Source: Chondrus crispus (taxonomy: Eukaryota > Rhodophyta > Florideophyceae > Gigartinales > Gigartinaceae). Taken from it: DNA of 64,000 nucleotides. Positions 20,543 to 33,400 of the stretch are shown here, piece by piece (within the stretch, counting starts at the first letter, position 1; each line of letters opens with the position of its first letter). Made by a program: the position numbers and the translations under genes. The stretch is taken from NCBI RefSeq assembly GCF_000350225.1, contig NW_005179043.1:55884-119883 (forward strand). Direction: 5' to 3'. The notes below the pieces were generated by a model. That model was not told the origin of the DNA, made no database searches, and saw only the letters and a list, made by a program, of their open reading frames with translations.

Positions 20543-21861
20543 TCATGCTTCATTATTGCTGCGGGCTTTCCCGCGCCCACGGCCTCTTCCACGACCACGA
20601 ACTATGCCACGACCGCGCCCAAGAGTGCGTGGGGCGGTAAAAACACTGGCTGTCGCATTACCTTCTTGTCGCTGTACCCTCTTTTCCACTGCTATACGGC
20701 GACGCTTCAATCCGGCTCTAACTTCAGCTTGCAAGATGTCTCTGTCTTGATTAAGCTCTGACCGGCCCAGGTTTTGCGTTGCCTTATTTTCAGTACCGGT
20801 GGAGGGGATATTAGGCTCTATAATGTCGGGATTCTGTTTGGAATTGTCAGGCCCCGACACATCAGCGCTGGTACAAGACGTGTTCGTCCGCCCTTCGATC
20901 CTGCCTCCACCACTACCGTTTGCCTGCCTAGGGGCCTTCTTGGACTTCATTCTTTGTTCTGCAAGGTTGCGAATGACCCATAGGTTTGCTGTTTGGCGGA
21001 AGACCATAAATTCATCCATTCGTGCGGCCTTGCGAACAACTGCCTCGCACTTTGACCACAGTACCGGATCTCTACAGGCAGCACCCCAAACGTAGTCTCC
21101 GTGGTTTTTCCGGATCTTCTCGCGCATCAAAATATCCAAAGCATCTTTGGCGTCGCTGTTCAACTTAAGTGGAGCGGAAACTGAATATACTTCTGGTTTC
21201 CATCCTGTACATGGGTATTGGCCTCTTCAATTGCTTTCCGCAGACAATTAGCAACATTTGGATCTCGCTTGAATTGGAGTCTCTTGCTGGCCTTGGCAGC
21301 GGCGGGAGTGCGGTTCGGGGTTCCCTCTCCACCTCCTTCGGAACAGTAGCTAAAATATCCTTCTTCACACATTCTAAAGCTCTCTTCAGAGGGCTAAGCA
21401 CGGTTGGCATGTTGATACTTGAAACAGCAAGGCCCTTTGGCTTCCATATGGTCGTGCTGTGCGGCTGGACCTCGACAAGACCTGGTGGTGATACAACCGA
21501 CATAGCAATGGCAGGAGAGCGCAATGCCGCTTAAATGCATATGTTTGATTAGATCCCCGTGATGTTTCGAGCTTGTTAGGGGAACCGAATCCCTGATACT
21601 GTCGGTGATGCCCTCAAACTTCATGAATGGCGGATCCGGAAGTCGCACCAAACGAAAGACTCGGAAGCTCCAATTACGGGTTTGTAAAGCAGAATCACCG
21701 TGATCTATTCGCAGTGACAGAACCTCGCATTTACGGCCATTGGGGTTTTCTGGAGAAGAGAAGAGCTGAATGACGTGAGGTCCCGTGGGTTTCCATTGTA
21801 ATGAGACCAGGAGACCGCGCGTAATAATTTCGAAAATGAGGGGCCCCACTAAATTTTCCAC
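20543..21861 (-). pseudogene. Unrecognised minus-strand gene remnant with an Arg-Gly tail
   Basis: Minus-strand frames 21861-21394, 21524-21165 and 21163-20543 overlap and appear to be parts of one protein separated by frame changes. The last part (206 residues) starts with a helical region (VWGAACRDPVLWSKCEAVVRK) and ends in an Arg-Gly repeat (GRGRGIVRGRGRGRGRGK), which suggests nucleic-acid binding. It lies next to the CACTA transposase in opposite orientation and could be the second gene of that element, but no homology is recognised. Confidence 0.4.
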
Positions 21862-22607
21862 AACAGATGATCTGGAGGTGGCGAGACAATTGAAAGCATT
21901 GCCAGACGAGATGAAAGCCCCCTTTGTGCTAGTCGATAAGTGATTTTTGTGCCGATAGCTCTGTTCACTCAGAGTTTATTTCGGTACAGTACTTATAGAC
22001 ATGAGCAGCAGGGTAAAACCACCTAAAACCTGCTAACTGCGAAAACATGTGGCACTATCAGTGGGGCCACCAACAACGGTAAAGTAGATGGCTACACTAG
22101 CCAATAAGAAAGAGAACTAGCTCCACTACAACCACAAAGCTGGACCATTGTCCACGTAATTGCAGCAGCGCGTAGTCGTACAAATCAGGTGTGCGTGAGA
22201 TAAGTAATCTCACGTAACACAGTGAATTAGATACTAATTCACGAACATTAAGTCCTGATATGTGTAATGTGACGTTACAAGCCGGGAGGTGACCACACTG
22301 ATGTGAGGTCAACCCTATCAACAGAGACTCTCTATGAAGACAGTATATTGTCCTTTATCATTCACACAGATCGCAGCCTGTATCAATGAATATGATGGCG
22401 GGAAACGAAACGAGATCCAACCAATCTGTCGCCAAAATCACATGGTATCGCCAATTTGCACAGAAATACCGCACACAAATGTATGCAACATGTTTTGAGA
22501 GGCCTGAAAGGCGTCCTCTGTTCTGCGGTGCGCGAGAAAAGTTTCGTTCTTTGCGCTAGGGATATGAGGAAGTTATGAAGTAGTTCAGTGACAGTGGTTG
22601 GGCTGAT
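21862..22607. other. Non-coding stretch with small hairpins, 5' of the CACTA transposase
   Basis: Two neighbouring hairpins occur at 22195-22213 (GTGAGAT/ATCTCAC) and 22222-22242 (GTGAATTAG/CTAATTCAC). They may be subterminal structures of the CACTA element. No gene is seen. Confidence 0.4.
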
Positions 22608-23116
22608 GTGATGTATAAATTCATCTGTATACCTGCATACGAGTGTAGATGCAATCCGCGAGTCAAGGAGGTTGGCGAGAAGACGATGCTAAACCACCGA
22701 CGTGCGGCGAACAAAAAACTTGTCCAGCTCGGTAGGCAAGGGAATCTCCCTCGAGGACCTAGACTACAGAACGCCGGGAGTGTTCTTCAGGAATACACGG
22801 AAAATATCCAGAAAGCGTTGAGCGATGCAACGCCAGCCGCGTTCTGTGACACCAGCAAGTCACTCAAGTATTTCACATTCCACAAATCGTGCAGTGTTGG
22901 GATCGACTCCAAATGAGGCAGGTGCAGACGTAATTGGACTTCATGTGAACCCAAGTGATGTAGATGTGACTGTTCCGCACCAAAATGCAATGTCAGCAGT
23001 ATCCTCACAACCTGAAAACCAGCAGCCGCAGGATAAAACAGAATTAAGCCCGTTACAGCCCAGCGCTGATGACGACTCGGATTTAGTTGTCGCAAATCAT
23101 ACTCCCTTGCATGATT
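22608..23116 (+). pseudogene. CACTA Tnp2-like transposase, N-terminal part
   Basis: Frames from 22608 and 22825 give YECRCNPRVKEVG and a following His (NHRRAANKK), which resembles the Cys/His-containing start of Tnp2-type transposases. An acidic linker (SADDDSDLVVANHTPLHDL) follows. Copia C interrupts it at 23117. The frame changes once. The link to the main Tnp2 part at 27625 rests on position and orientation as well as this weak similarity. Confidence 0.5.
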
Positions 23117-23537
23117 TGTTGTGTAATTGTGGCAATTGCTGTTATTGTCGACGATACATTTCTACAACTCCACTCCTCCTCTATGGCTCTACGAACGGAT
23201 CACGTAATGCGTTAGAAATCTACTGTAGTGACACCCAAGTTAGGTTAGATTCGGTATAATCGGATCCGTAGTCAATGGCCCTATCCAAAAAGCTACAGTA
23301 TTGATGATTTCCTCAATTCAGCAGAATTGAGGCCGACCACCTCACATGATCTGGAACGCACCGACAGCACATCTGCAGATGCAGACTAGTATAAATTGGG
23401 TCGCGTGCGGCAACTCTAAGAAATAAAAATACACAGAACTTCAACAGAAAGGGAAGCTCGTGGTAACGAGTCAAAAGATTAGCCAATTCGTTTCATCTTC
23501 ACAATTGCTCCATTATTGGTAGCATCGCACAGAAACA

Positions 23538-24398
23538 ATGGACGGAGAAGGGAAGAAATTTTCTATCGCGAAGTTCAGTGCGAAGAGGGACGAGGACTTT
23601 GAGCTGTGGAGTACACGCATTGAAGCGTACCTCGTGGCGAAAGAAGTGTTTGAAGTTGTAAGCAACGACAAGTCTCACGCCTTAGACGAAGATGGCAAAA
23701 TTGCAAGGAGCATGGCTTCAGCTGGGAGCATCGTCATTCAGGCCCTAGGGGACAAACCTCTTCGTACAGTCATGTCGGAGAGAACGAATCCTCACGTAAT
23801 GTGGAGGAAGTTAAGAGAGCGGTACGCAACGTCCAGCGCCGCTACACGTGTGCAGCTGCAAACCAGGCTTCATCAGATGAACTACTCTACCTCTATGTCG
23901 ATGTCGGAGTATGTGGATAGAATGGAAGCTGTATTCAATCGAATGGAAGGAATGGGCTGCACAATCGATGAATCAATGAAAGTAGCGATTCTGTTGGCTA
24001 GCTTCGGGGATAAATCGGTATCTTCGTACGTTCCTGTAATCTCTGCTTTGGACCTTTATCTGATGATAATTTGACGTGGGAGTCCACGACAAGCAGACTG
24101 CTGCAGCAAAAATATCTCCAGCGATGCTTTTGCAGCTCAGAACATTGGCCCAAAGAAATTTGTGCGAGCTTTGAAGGCGAAGACGAATCTAACCTGCTAC
24201 AGCTGTGGGAGGAAGGGGCACTTTGCCCGTGATTGCTTCGCGAAAAAAAAGAGTCAGAATGGAGCTTTTGATTCGGGCGCAAAGGCACATGAAGCTGTAA
24301 GGCAGCATTTTGCATTAGTGACAAAGTCATGTCACAAAATCAAAACCATCATTGATTCCGGAGCAAGCTCGCATATGGTGGCAGATATGCGCCTTTGA
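23538..24398 (+). pseudogene. Copia C gag and protease
   Basis: ATG at 23538. The gag part has the LW-x-RIEAYL start and YVDRMEAVFNRMEGMG region typical of Copia gag (UBN2). After a frameshift and stop at 24074, the frame returns with a CCHC zinc knuckle (CYSCGRKGHFARDC, about 24193-24234) and the aspartic protease site IIDSGASSHM. A second frameshift near 24390 moves pol to another frame. This is the plant-like Copia layout with a zinc knuckle, unlike Copia A. Confidence 0.88.
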
Positions 24399-27300
24399 AA
24401 GGTCCTATGGACACTGTAGATCATCGCATTGTTCTGGGAGACGGAAGAGTGGTGAAGTCCACAACATCAGGTCGAGCTGTAATTGATTGTAAGGGTCAAA
24501 AGGGACAGCCAGTTTCATTTGAGCTCTCGAACGTACTGTACGTTCCAACGCTTGATACGAATCTTCTCTCTTGTTCGAAATTGGATGAGAATGGTCACGA
24601 AATCAGGTTTAAGAGCGGCGAATGCACGTTACGCCCTGCTCAAGAAGACGCGATCTTTAAGATTGGAGCTCGTAGGTCAGGCGTTTATCAGCTGACCGGT
24701 ACGTTTCAGACTCAGGAGGAGTGTAGGACGGCTAACAGCACTGAACAGATCACTGAAAGGGTGTGGCACAACAGACTTGGGCATATTGCTGAGTCAACCA
24801 TTCGAGATGCTGTTAGAAAGGAAACGGCACGGGACATTGAGCTACAGGGAAATGGGAACCCAAAGAACAAATGTAGTCACTGTTTCCTTGGAAAGCAGAC
24901 CCGACTTTCCTTACAAGAACGTCCCTCCAAGGCGACACAACCTGGGAAAATCATACATTCCGATGTGTGTGGTCCAATGCCAGTACCGACAATTGCCGGT
25001 AAGAGGTACTTTGTATCATTCATTGATGCCTCTTCAGGATTCAAGTCCATTTACTTGCTTTCGAAAAAATCACAGGTGCTGGATCGATTCAAGGAATTTG
25101 TTGCTCATTTTGAGAGAAGAAATGAGTGCAGAATCAAGGGCTTGTATTCCGACAATGGGGGAGAGTACGAGGGTATGCATGATTATATAAGTGAACAAGG
25201 AATAGAAGTTTTTCGATCTGCACCCTACACGGCAGAGCAGAATGGTGTAGCAGAAAGAGCAAATCGCACTTTGATGAATATGGTGAGATCGATGCTTAGC
25301 CACTCCGGGCTCCCCACCAGCTTCTGAGGCGAAGCACTGGCCTATGAAACTGATATTTGCAACAGTATTGGGAGTCGCACGAACGCAATGAAGTCCCGTA
25401 ATGAATTGCTGTCAGACCAGGTACCCTACATTGGCCACATGCGGACCTTTGGCTGTCAGGTCATCGTACATGTCCCGCAGCAGTTGCACAATAAGCTTCA
25501 GAATCGCAGTCGTGAGGGATTACTACTGCGAAGTCTACCACACTCACTTCTACGGGTTTGGTACAGTGACAGTAAGTCAGTCCAGCACGGCAGACACGCT
25601 GTTGTTAGTGAAAACAACTTCCCCGCTCGCCAATGGAGGAATGTCAGTAGGCCATCAATCCAAGACTTGGAATGGATTGATGAGCTGTTCCCCATCAAGG
25701 AGTCGGATCGATCTGAGATGTATGAAGAGGTAGACAGTGAGCTCGAAGGATCGACTGATGTGCCCAATTATCCACAGAATGGCACCACGGACGGAGATGA
25801 GCTCCCACCAGCAGCTCCCATTGCAGAATTGACATATACTCCGGCGACTGCCAGTAATGCTCCTTCAGTATTGGATACAGGAGAGCAACAAAGATACCCA
25901 GTCAGAGACTGCAGGAGCCCAGATCGTCTTGCGTATTCAGCCAGCGAGGTCACTTCGGAAATCGAGTTGACGAATTATTAGCCATCACTCGAGGAGGCCC
26001 TCGTAGGAAGTGACGCCGATATGTGGAGGGCTGCTATTGATTCGGAGCTTACAGCCCTGGAGGTCAATAAAACGTGGTGAACGATTCGCAGAGACCAGGC
26101 CACATCTCGACCCCTGGACACCAAAATGGTTTTGAAAATCAAAAGGCACGCAAATGGCGAGGTGGAAAAGTACAAAGCTAGGCTAGTGGTCCAAGGATTC
26201 CAGCAACAGGTTGAGGCTGGAATTTACGCTCCAGTTGTCGATTTCTCATCCATTTGTGTCGCATGCGCCTTGACATGGATGAAAGGAGGACAGGTTCATC
26301 AGATGGACGTATCGTGTGCATTTTTGAACGGCACACTGGAAGGATCTTAACCAATATATAGTGAGCCTCCAACGTACCTGGGCCCCACTTTCGACGAAAG
26401 CAGTGTGCTTAAATTAGAAAAGGCACTGTATGGTCTGAAAAATGCGCCCAGGGCGTGGAATTGCACTTGGAATCGACTTGTCAACACAGTAGGGTTTGTG
26501 AGACTGACAGCAGACACTTGTGTGTACCGCAGGGGCAAAGGATCAGAAGAGATTTGGGTGCTCATGTACGTTGACGACATTTCGATTATGGGTTGCGATG
26601 GAAAAAGCATCCAGAACGCAAAGACAGATCTTTGTGCTTTTTTTAGTATGAAGGACATGGGCGTCGTGAAGTTCTTCTTGGGTGTTGAGTTCACGACACT
26701 TGAAAATCGGGTGCTGCTGAAGCAAACACACTACATCAACAGACTTCTGCGCCAATTCCATATGGCGGACTGCACACCCGTGTCTATTTCGATCTTGGCG
26801 GGACAAAACTGGAATCTGGAGGATGAAGAAACCGCCGTAGTTCCATACAAGGAGGCTATCGGGGCGCTTCTGTTCTTGTCTACGCGCACTAGGCCTGACA
26901 TTTCATTCGCAGTTAGTCTACTGTCTAGATATACTGCTTCTCTTCAGGCAAAGCATTGGTCTGGTGTTAAGCGCATACTGCGGTATTTGAAGGGAACTTC
27001 AGATCTGGGGCTACAGTATGTGAAGAACTAGTCATTCCAGGGCAGGGATCTAGCCGATTTTCTACTTGCGAGTAGTGATGCAGATTGGGCTTCAAGTTTA
27101 GAGAATCGAAAGTCAACCAGCGGAATGACTTTATTTGTTGGAGAGAACATTGTCTCATGGAAGACGAGAAAGCAGAAATCACTAGCACTTTCAACAAGTG
27201 AAGTGGAGTACATAGCGCTAAGCGCGTGTGTGAAAGAAGTCCGTTGGATGCGGGAATTGTTGAGGGAGCTAGGGCTTTCTACTGCCTCCCCCACTTGCAT

Positions 27301-27520
27301 TGAGGAGGACAACTCGGGAGCAATTGCCTGGAGGGCTTCAGAAAAAACTGCGAAGCACGTTGCCATAAGATACCATTTCGTGCAAGACATGGTCGAAGAT
27401 GGTGTTGTTTCCGTCAGATACTGTCCAACTAGGTACATGTCCGCCGACATTATGACTAAGGCACTGGCGGGTTCCAAGTTTGCGCAAATGCGAGATTTGT
27501 TATGCTTGCATGGTGCATGA
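24395..27520 (+). pseudogene. Copia C pol (integrase, RT, RNase H) with stop codons
   Basis: One frame runs through the whole pol but carries several stops. Integrase: H-x-RLGH with C-x2-C (CSHCFLGKQ), D (HSDVCGPM), D (YSDNGGEY) and E (AEQNGVAERANR). A TGA at 25325-25327 stands where Trp is expected. Stops also occur at 25979, 26078 and 26348. RT has the canonical LMYVDDISI box (about 26560-26590) and KALYGLKNAPRAWN. RNase H carries SSDADWASSLENRKSTSG and SEVEYIALSACVKE. The copy is dead but only moderately old. Confidence 0.92.
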
Positions 27521-27624
27521 GCATGTAACGCAATTGCCAAGGAGGAGATTGTTGTGTAATTGTGGCAATTGCTGTTATTGTCGACGATACAGTTCTACAC
27601 CTCCACTCTTCCTTTATGGCTCTA

Positions 27625-29771
27625 TAGCAGCTGTATAAGTATCGCAAATCTGTTCACCCTAGACCGCAAGGACGGATCCGAGATTTCTATGACACCGAGG
27701 CATACCGCAGACTCTGCCGAATCCATGGGGGCGAGGAGAACGTCAAGAACGACATATTCATTGCCGTATCAACAGACGGCTTTCAGGAATTTAAACGGAA
27801 GGCGTATGAGGTGTGGCCAATTATTGGGATCATTTGTAATCTCCCACCCAACCTGCGTTTCGCTGTGAAGAATGTTTTGCCACTTGCGTTTGTTCCGGGC
27901 CCGCATGAACCGGCGAACCGTCAATCTTTTCTCAAACTCCTCATACGGGAGCTTGAGGATCTCAACAGGAATGTGGGGGTGCCTTTAGAGTTTTATGATG
28001 GGACAACTCGTGGAGTTCGTGTACATTTGCTTTGGTTTACGGGCGATTTGCCTGCAGTGAAGAAGTGTTCTGGAGTGAAGGGACACAATGGAAAGCACCC
28101 TTGCCGGTTTTGCCTGATCGAGGGTATGTGGTCTGTGCTGCCTCGACATAACTACTACCCATTGCGCTGCGCTCGTGAAGGTGGGGCGATGGAGGAACGA
28201 TTCAGTCCTTCTCATCTTCCTCTGCGAACCGTGGACCAAACACTTCAGACACTAAATGAAATAGAAGGCAGCTCAGGACAGCAAAGGGCGAGCATCCAGT
28301 TGAACAGCGGTATAACTGAAAGGGCCCTGTTGTTCGAGCTGCCAAACATACTGCCTTACAAGTCATTCCCAATCGACATAATGCATTTGTTCTACAGTAT
28401 TTCGAAGGACCTCTTGAAGCTTTAGTGCGGTGGGGGCTCAGAGCCATATTGCTTGAGCAAGCAATCCATTCGACGAATCGATCTGAAGCTTCGGGCATTT
28501 GGAGATGGGGTGGCGAGTGAAATTGATAGTAGGCCTAGAGCGCTCAGTCTTCATAAGGATTGGAAATCGGCCGAGCTCAAATCGTTTACGGTGTCCTACA
28601 GCCTGGTTGTTCTAGATGGGATTCTACCAGAGCCGTACCTGGGTGGCTGGGCCAAGTCCGTAGAGATTGTTGAATTGTGTTGGCGCCCCGTTCTAACCGC
28701 TGCAGATCTGGACAGGTTGGATGTTTTGGCCTTGGAATTCTATAAGCACTATGAACGGGACTACTACCGATTCAATTTCGAGCGTGTCAACCTTTGTAAG
28801 CTTGTTTTTCACCTCCCTCTTCATCTCAAAGAATGTGTAATTGAGTGCGGCCCTCTTGTTTATTACTCCCAGTATGTCATGGAAAGGTACATTGGTGATA
28901 TAGTGGGTCGCCTTAATGCTAGGAAGCTGGCAAGTGTTTTGCTTCACAAAAGCGCGTGTTCTCTGAATCGTTCAAGATGAGTTTTAAGACACCATTCGCA
29001 GACACATGCGCCAGGTTTTTGGATGTTGAGGAAAAGGGTGGCACGATTATGAAGGGAAAGGGGCATCGTCGGTATTTTGTTGGTGGGGGTGAGGATGACG
29101 ACAGATTGTATTCAAATCATGAGGAGCTACATTCTAAGAAAATACGAGGGTATGACGGGCGATGAGGCCGATGCAGTTCTCCAGGACGTTGAGACTGGAA
29201 CGTACTACTCCAGAATGGAGTTCATTTGTGGATTTGGAACGCAAACTGTCGGGACGTATTTGGATCTGAAGAGCTGGTTTTCGGCAAGGAGTCGCGATCG
29301 TGCAAACTGTTTTGTAGCTTGCGAAATGGAATCAGATGATTCTGAGTCACGGATTTATTATGGACGTGTGATGAAGCTTCTCTGCTTCTCGATTTCCTGC
29401 GACTACACACACACCGATGAGGTCATTGGCAGAAGCAGTATGAGGTGGCTGTAATTGATTGGGCGTGTGGGCTGCAGCCGGGTGATTACAAGCAAATGTA
29501 CAAGAACTGTTTGACACGCGATGTATTCTCTAGGAGAACATTAGAAGATGTCTCAATCATAAGCCGGCTCATTTCAGTGGTGAATCATGAGATACCGTCA
29601 AGGGCGCAAGGGGAAGCCAGCACTAGGAGTCGGTTGACGACGCGAAGAAGCCGGAAACGACGGTACTTTCTCGACAACAATATATGGAGCGATAGGCTGC
29701 TGGATGGCGCCGGAGAGAGTATTGATGGAGTGAAGCGAAAGTTGGGAGGGCTTGTCGGTGAAGGGAGATAG
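27625..29771 (+). pseudogene. CACTA (En/Spm) Tnp2-type transposase, main part
   Basis: This encodes a transposase of the Tnp2 family of CACTA transposons, which cuts element DNA at CACTA-type termini. Blocks appear in order: IAVSTDGFQEFKRK and VWPIIGIICNLPPNLRF, then VLPLAFVPGPHEP, LWFTGDLPAVKK, KGHNGKHPCRFCL, NILPYKSFPIDIMHLFYS, then the later domain with HKDWKSAELKSF, LCKLVFHLPLHL and YVMERYIGDIVGR. A TAG at 28423-28425 and later frame changes break it. Copia C separates it from its N-terminal part, and a gag-only LTR element is inserted 105 bases after its last stop. CACTA-type terminal repeats could not be identified. Confidence 0.85.
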
Positions 29772-29870
29772 TTAGAATACCATGTGCGTAGTTGCGTCGC
29801 ATGGGGTATGCAAAACGGAATCGGTCGGTATTTCTGGAGCTGGCAGGGGACGAAGAGCGGCGCGATGGAG

Positions 29871-29875
29871 CAGAT
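29871..29875. repeat. CAGAT target duplication, left copy (gag-only element)
   Basis: CAGAT precedes the 5' LTR and recurs exactly at 36503-36507 after the 3' LTR. Confidence 0.95.
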
Positions 29876-30370
29876 TGTAGAAGTATGACAATTCCGTTCT
29901 CGGACGCTCTACAGTAGCTAGAGTGGCCTAATTTACAGGTACCATACGTTGCGTAGTGAACACGTGCAAGCTGCAGTGACCGCACACGTGTTCTAGTTTA
30001 CAGGTCCGTGTACACGTGGTGCCAGGGGCACAGTAACACACGTGTACACGGGAGGTGTCTCTTACAGTAGTTATGATAGCTACTGTACAGTAGTCGTACA
30101 GTAGCTTGAGACCCGAGGGAGGCAGACGTACTAGAGAGGAACTGCCTCCCTCCCGGAGAATAAACCAGCTACCCCATCCCCTCTGAGCTAGCCCCCAACT
30201 TCCTAATTAGGACTCACCTCCTGTCTTCAGGGGTAGCATCTCCCTTCGTCCGTTTCGGTCTCGCACAAGCCACCCTCCTAGTGAGGTTGCTGGCGTTGTA
30301 ATTTACCGCTACCGTGGACACCCCCTTCGTGACGGATTAACACCGAACCGGAAGGATCCATATTATTACA
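29876..30370 (+). repeat. 5' LTR of the gag-only element (495 bp)
   Basis: Starts TGTAGAAGTATGAC and ends CATATTATTACA. It contains several ACACGTG/CACGTGT palindromes, GCTACTGTACAGTAG-type hairpins and AATAAA near 30160 that could direct polyadenylation. Confidence 0.95.
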
Positions 30371-30422
30371 ACTGGTCTCCCGACCTAGAAAGCTTCTAGG
30401 AATTCACGAGATCCGATTCGGA

Positions 30423-33400
30423 ATGGAGATTGAAGACGGTTGCAAATTGAGAGACAACATCCTGCAAAGGTCGAGGCCACCAGGCTCAAAAGAGCACGCT
30501 CCATGCCTCCCTTGCAGAGTTCCCGTGCTAGGAACGTCATCCCGTTCGGAAATGCGCAGCCTCCCGACGAAGGCCCGCACGGCTTACAGTAAGAAGTTGA
30601 CCTGCAAAAGGACGAGATCGCAGACGTGTGCGACGTCCGCCCCTTCGCTGGAAGGGGAGCTCCTCAAAAGACGCCAACACGACCAAACTGGAGCAAAGCC
30701 GGTTACAGTGGTGGCCGATTGCCCAGAAGGGATCAGGCAGCTCAGAGGCGCCGCGAAGATCCCAGCCACACCGGGCCACCACGGCCAAAGGTCCATATTG
30801 GAGAAATGGTTAACGTCCGAGTTGGACCGCCGGGTAACGGCCGCCGTGGAGGCGCAATTGACAAGCACGCTCCGAAAGATCGTTGAGGATCACAGCCGGA
30901 CCCTCGTAAGGAGCGCCGTGGACGAAGTAGTCGGACGCGGCCCCTTTTGAGACACGATCACTTCAGCCGTGGCGGACGTTACCCGGGCAGAGGTGCGCGC
31001 TCGAGCGCCGCAGCCAGAGCGACTGCCTCTGGCGACAACGGACGTACTACCGCCGTCGCTGACGCGTGGGAACGCGCGGCCGCAGTACCCTCATATGGGA
31101 CGTGAGACCCCGTGGGGTGGAGAAGAGCGCGATGGCCGACTTCAAGCCCAAGAGATGGGACAGCCACCCACGTTTACGCCCGGGGCCGGTCGCGTAGTGC
31201 TGCCGACGCAGAAGTACCGGAGAAAGGTCGAGGGCAAGGGATACGAGACCGACGGATCGGAAGCTAGTGCCTCCACGAGGGACGAAACAGACTCCTCGGA
31301 GGACGATTTTGAAGTCGACGTGAGGCATGTGCGTCGGATTCGCCCCCTAAACGACCTCTTTAAAAAGGTCATGGATTACCGCCGATATCGGCTGCACAAC
31401 CGTTCGGGACGATACAACGCCAAGGTTGCCAGAAAGGTTTCGAGGGCCGGAAAGCGGATGGCCCTACAGATGAAGGGCGTGACCTTCAGTGAAGACGACC
31501 CGATTGCGGTGCTCAATTTCCTCTCCAGGTTTACGGCGGCGTGCAACCAGAACGGCGTGCATGAGGGAGCGGCCGTCTGGTGCTTCCAGTTCTTCATGAC
31601 TGGCACGGCTTTGGCAAAGGTGCAGTCCCGTATTGTGGGAGAATCCGGGGTGGTCGATGCCCGCAGGAACGAAATGTTATCGTCGTACCCCGAGGCCGTA
31701 AACTACCTACTCAGGACGTTCGCGACAAACGAGGTCGTTGCCGAGGTCTACGCTGAGGTGACGGGCTTTATACAAAGTCCTAGGATGACCGAAACGGAGT
31801 ACGGAGACTGTCTCTGGAAGAAAACACTCCGTTGTGGAAATGTCTTCTCCGATAATCGGCTCAAGTCGCTCTTTGTGGAAGGGCTCCTTCCGGCCATCCG
31901 TACTCAGGTGCGTCACCATCTTACGACGCACCCCCGCGTAACCTTTACAGAGCTAGAGCAGTACGCTGAGGGCGTCGGGATCGCCCACAGGGGTGGAAAA
32001 AACTATCTGGCGGTCACGAGAAGCCGGTACCACCTTCGACCCCGAACGGGACGTCTGCATAGTAGTTTGCTCATTTCAGATGAATCGCCCGAAACGTGTC
32101 CTGTCAAGGAGGCCAACGGTGTTTGTGACTCTCCTTTCGGTATGACCGCGGAAGCGGCGGCTGTGCAGTCGCCTCTAGGGAACCACACCATGGATACCAC
32201 AGCCTGCTTAGGGACGAAAACCCCCAGGGACGTAGGGAGTACGCCGCAGGAGTCTAAGACGTCCCTATGGGAAGAGGAGTACCCGAACGGGGAGTGGCCC
32301 TGGCGCGACCCCAGAGGGGATGTCGGCTTTCGAAGCCCGCACTCGAGGTTAGATCCATCGCACAGAGTCGACCGTTGTCGGATATGCCTTTCCGTGTACC
32401 GGCCGTGCTGTCACGGACTCTCCAAGGAGGATCGAGTCCGGATGCTCGCCCTTAGGGAGCAAAACTTCAAGGCGAAGGGGTATGCGTCCGCTACAGTCCA
32501 TAGCGAAAGCCATAGGAAACGGCGGACCAGAAGATCCCGTAAGGGCAAGAAGGTCCCTACCGATTCGGAGTCCGAAAAAGTACCCTCGAGGGAAGAAAGA
32601 ATTAATGCCAGCGAGGTGGTGGTGGCGGCGCCCGAAAAGGACCAAAGCCAGGCCAACGAAGAAGACCCTAAGGGAAAGAGGGGGACTCTTCCCTGCGGGG
32701 CTTGTGACGAGCCGCCCGGAGGCGCTCCCGAAGACAACCGTTTGGGACGAAATCGCGAGACCGGTAAACGTATATCAAGGTTCTCTCAAGGAAAAAGGGC
32801 CGAAAAGAAGAGAGGAAAGTCAAGCCCGGGGCCCACTGGTAGGAAACTGTCCCGCTCGGGTCGACGGAGAAGTTCTTCCGACGACGAGACCCCCTGCCCT
32901 TTATGCCTCTCTCCGAGCCGGCCTTGCTGTCCCGATTTAACGGAAGACCTACGAGTTCGGTTACTTCCTCACCGAGAACGCAATTCCTTTCGACAGGACA
33001 TTGCGCGTCTGGTCCGGGAATTAGAAGCGTTAAACGGCCGCAAGGATGTCGCTGGACCCGCAAGGGAAGAAGAAAAGCCGAGGCCTGACCACACTGTAGA
33101 GGTTTGTCTCATCCCTCGAGACAGGTCTTTGCCGAGACTAAATGAACGAAAGCGGTCCACACTCGTCGCGGCGAGATCGGAACCACAGCCCCGAGGACGT
33201 CTTGACACACGGCACTCGAAGCCCCATACGGGACACAAAGGCTCGACCCTTTCAGGGGGTTGGAGACGAACCCCCAACTGGGAAAAATACGAGCCCACAA
33301 AGGGTACCCCTCGTGTGCCTCGAATTCGTCACGGACGGCAACGCCCCCACGCCCCCTCGAATTTACAAGTGAGGGGGCGCCAGCAAAAGTTGGTCCGTTA

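Larger units (their letters stand above)
23117..27624 (+). mobile_element. Copia C: LTR retrotransposon inside the CACTA transposase gene
   Basis: A Copia element with a 5' LTR of about 396 bp (23117-23512, TG...CA) and a 3' LTR remnant of only 75 bp (27550-27624) that matches the start of the 5' LTR with four differences. A spacer TTAT and primer-binding site TGGTAGCATCGCAC (23517-23530, starting with the complement of CCA) follow the 5' LTR. A purine tract AAGGAGGAGA precedes the 3' LTR. Directly after the remnant the CACTA reading frame resumes, so the rest of the 3' LTR was deleted. Coding is gag with a zinc knuckle, then protease, integrase, RT and RNase H, with several stops. Confidence 0.88.
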
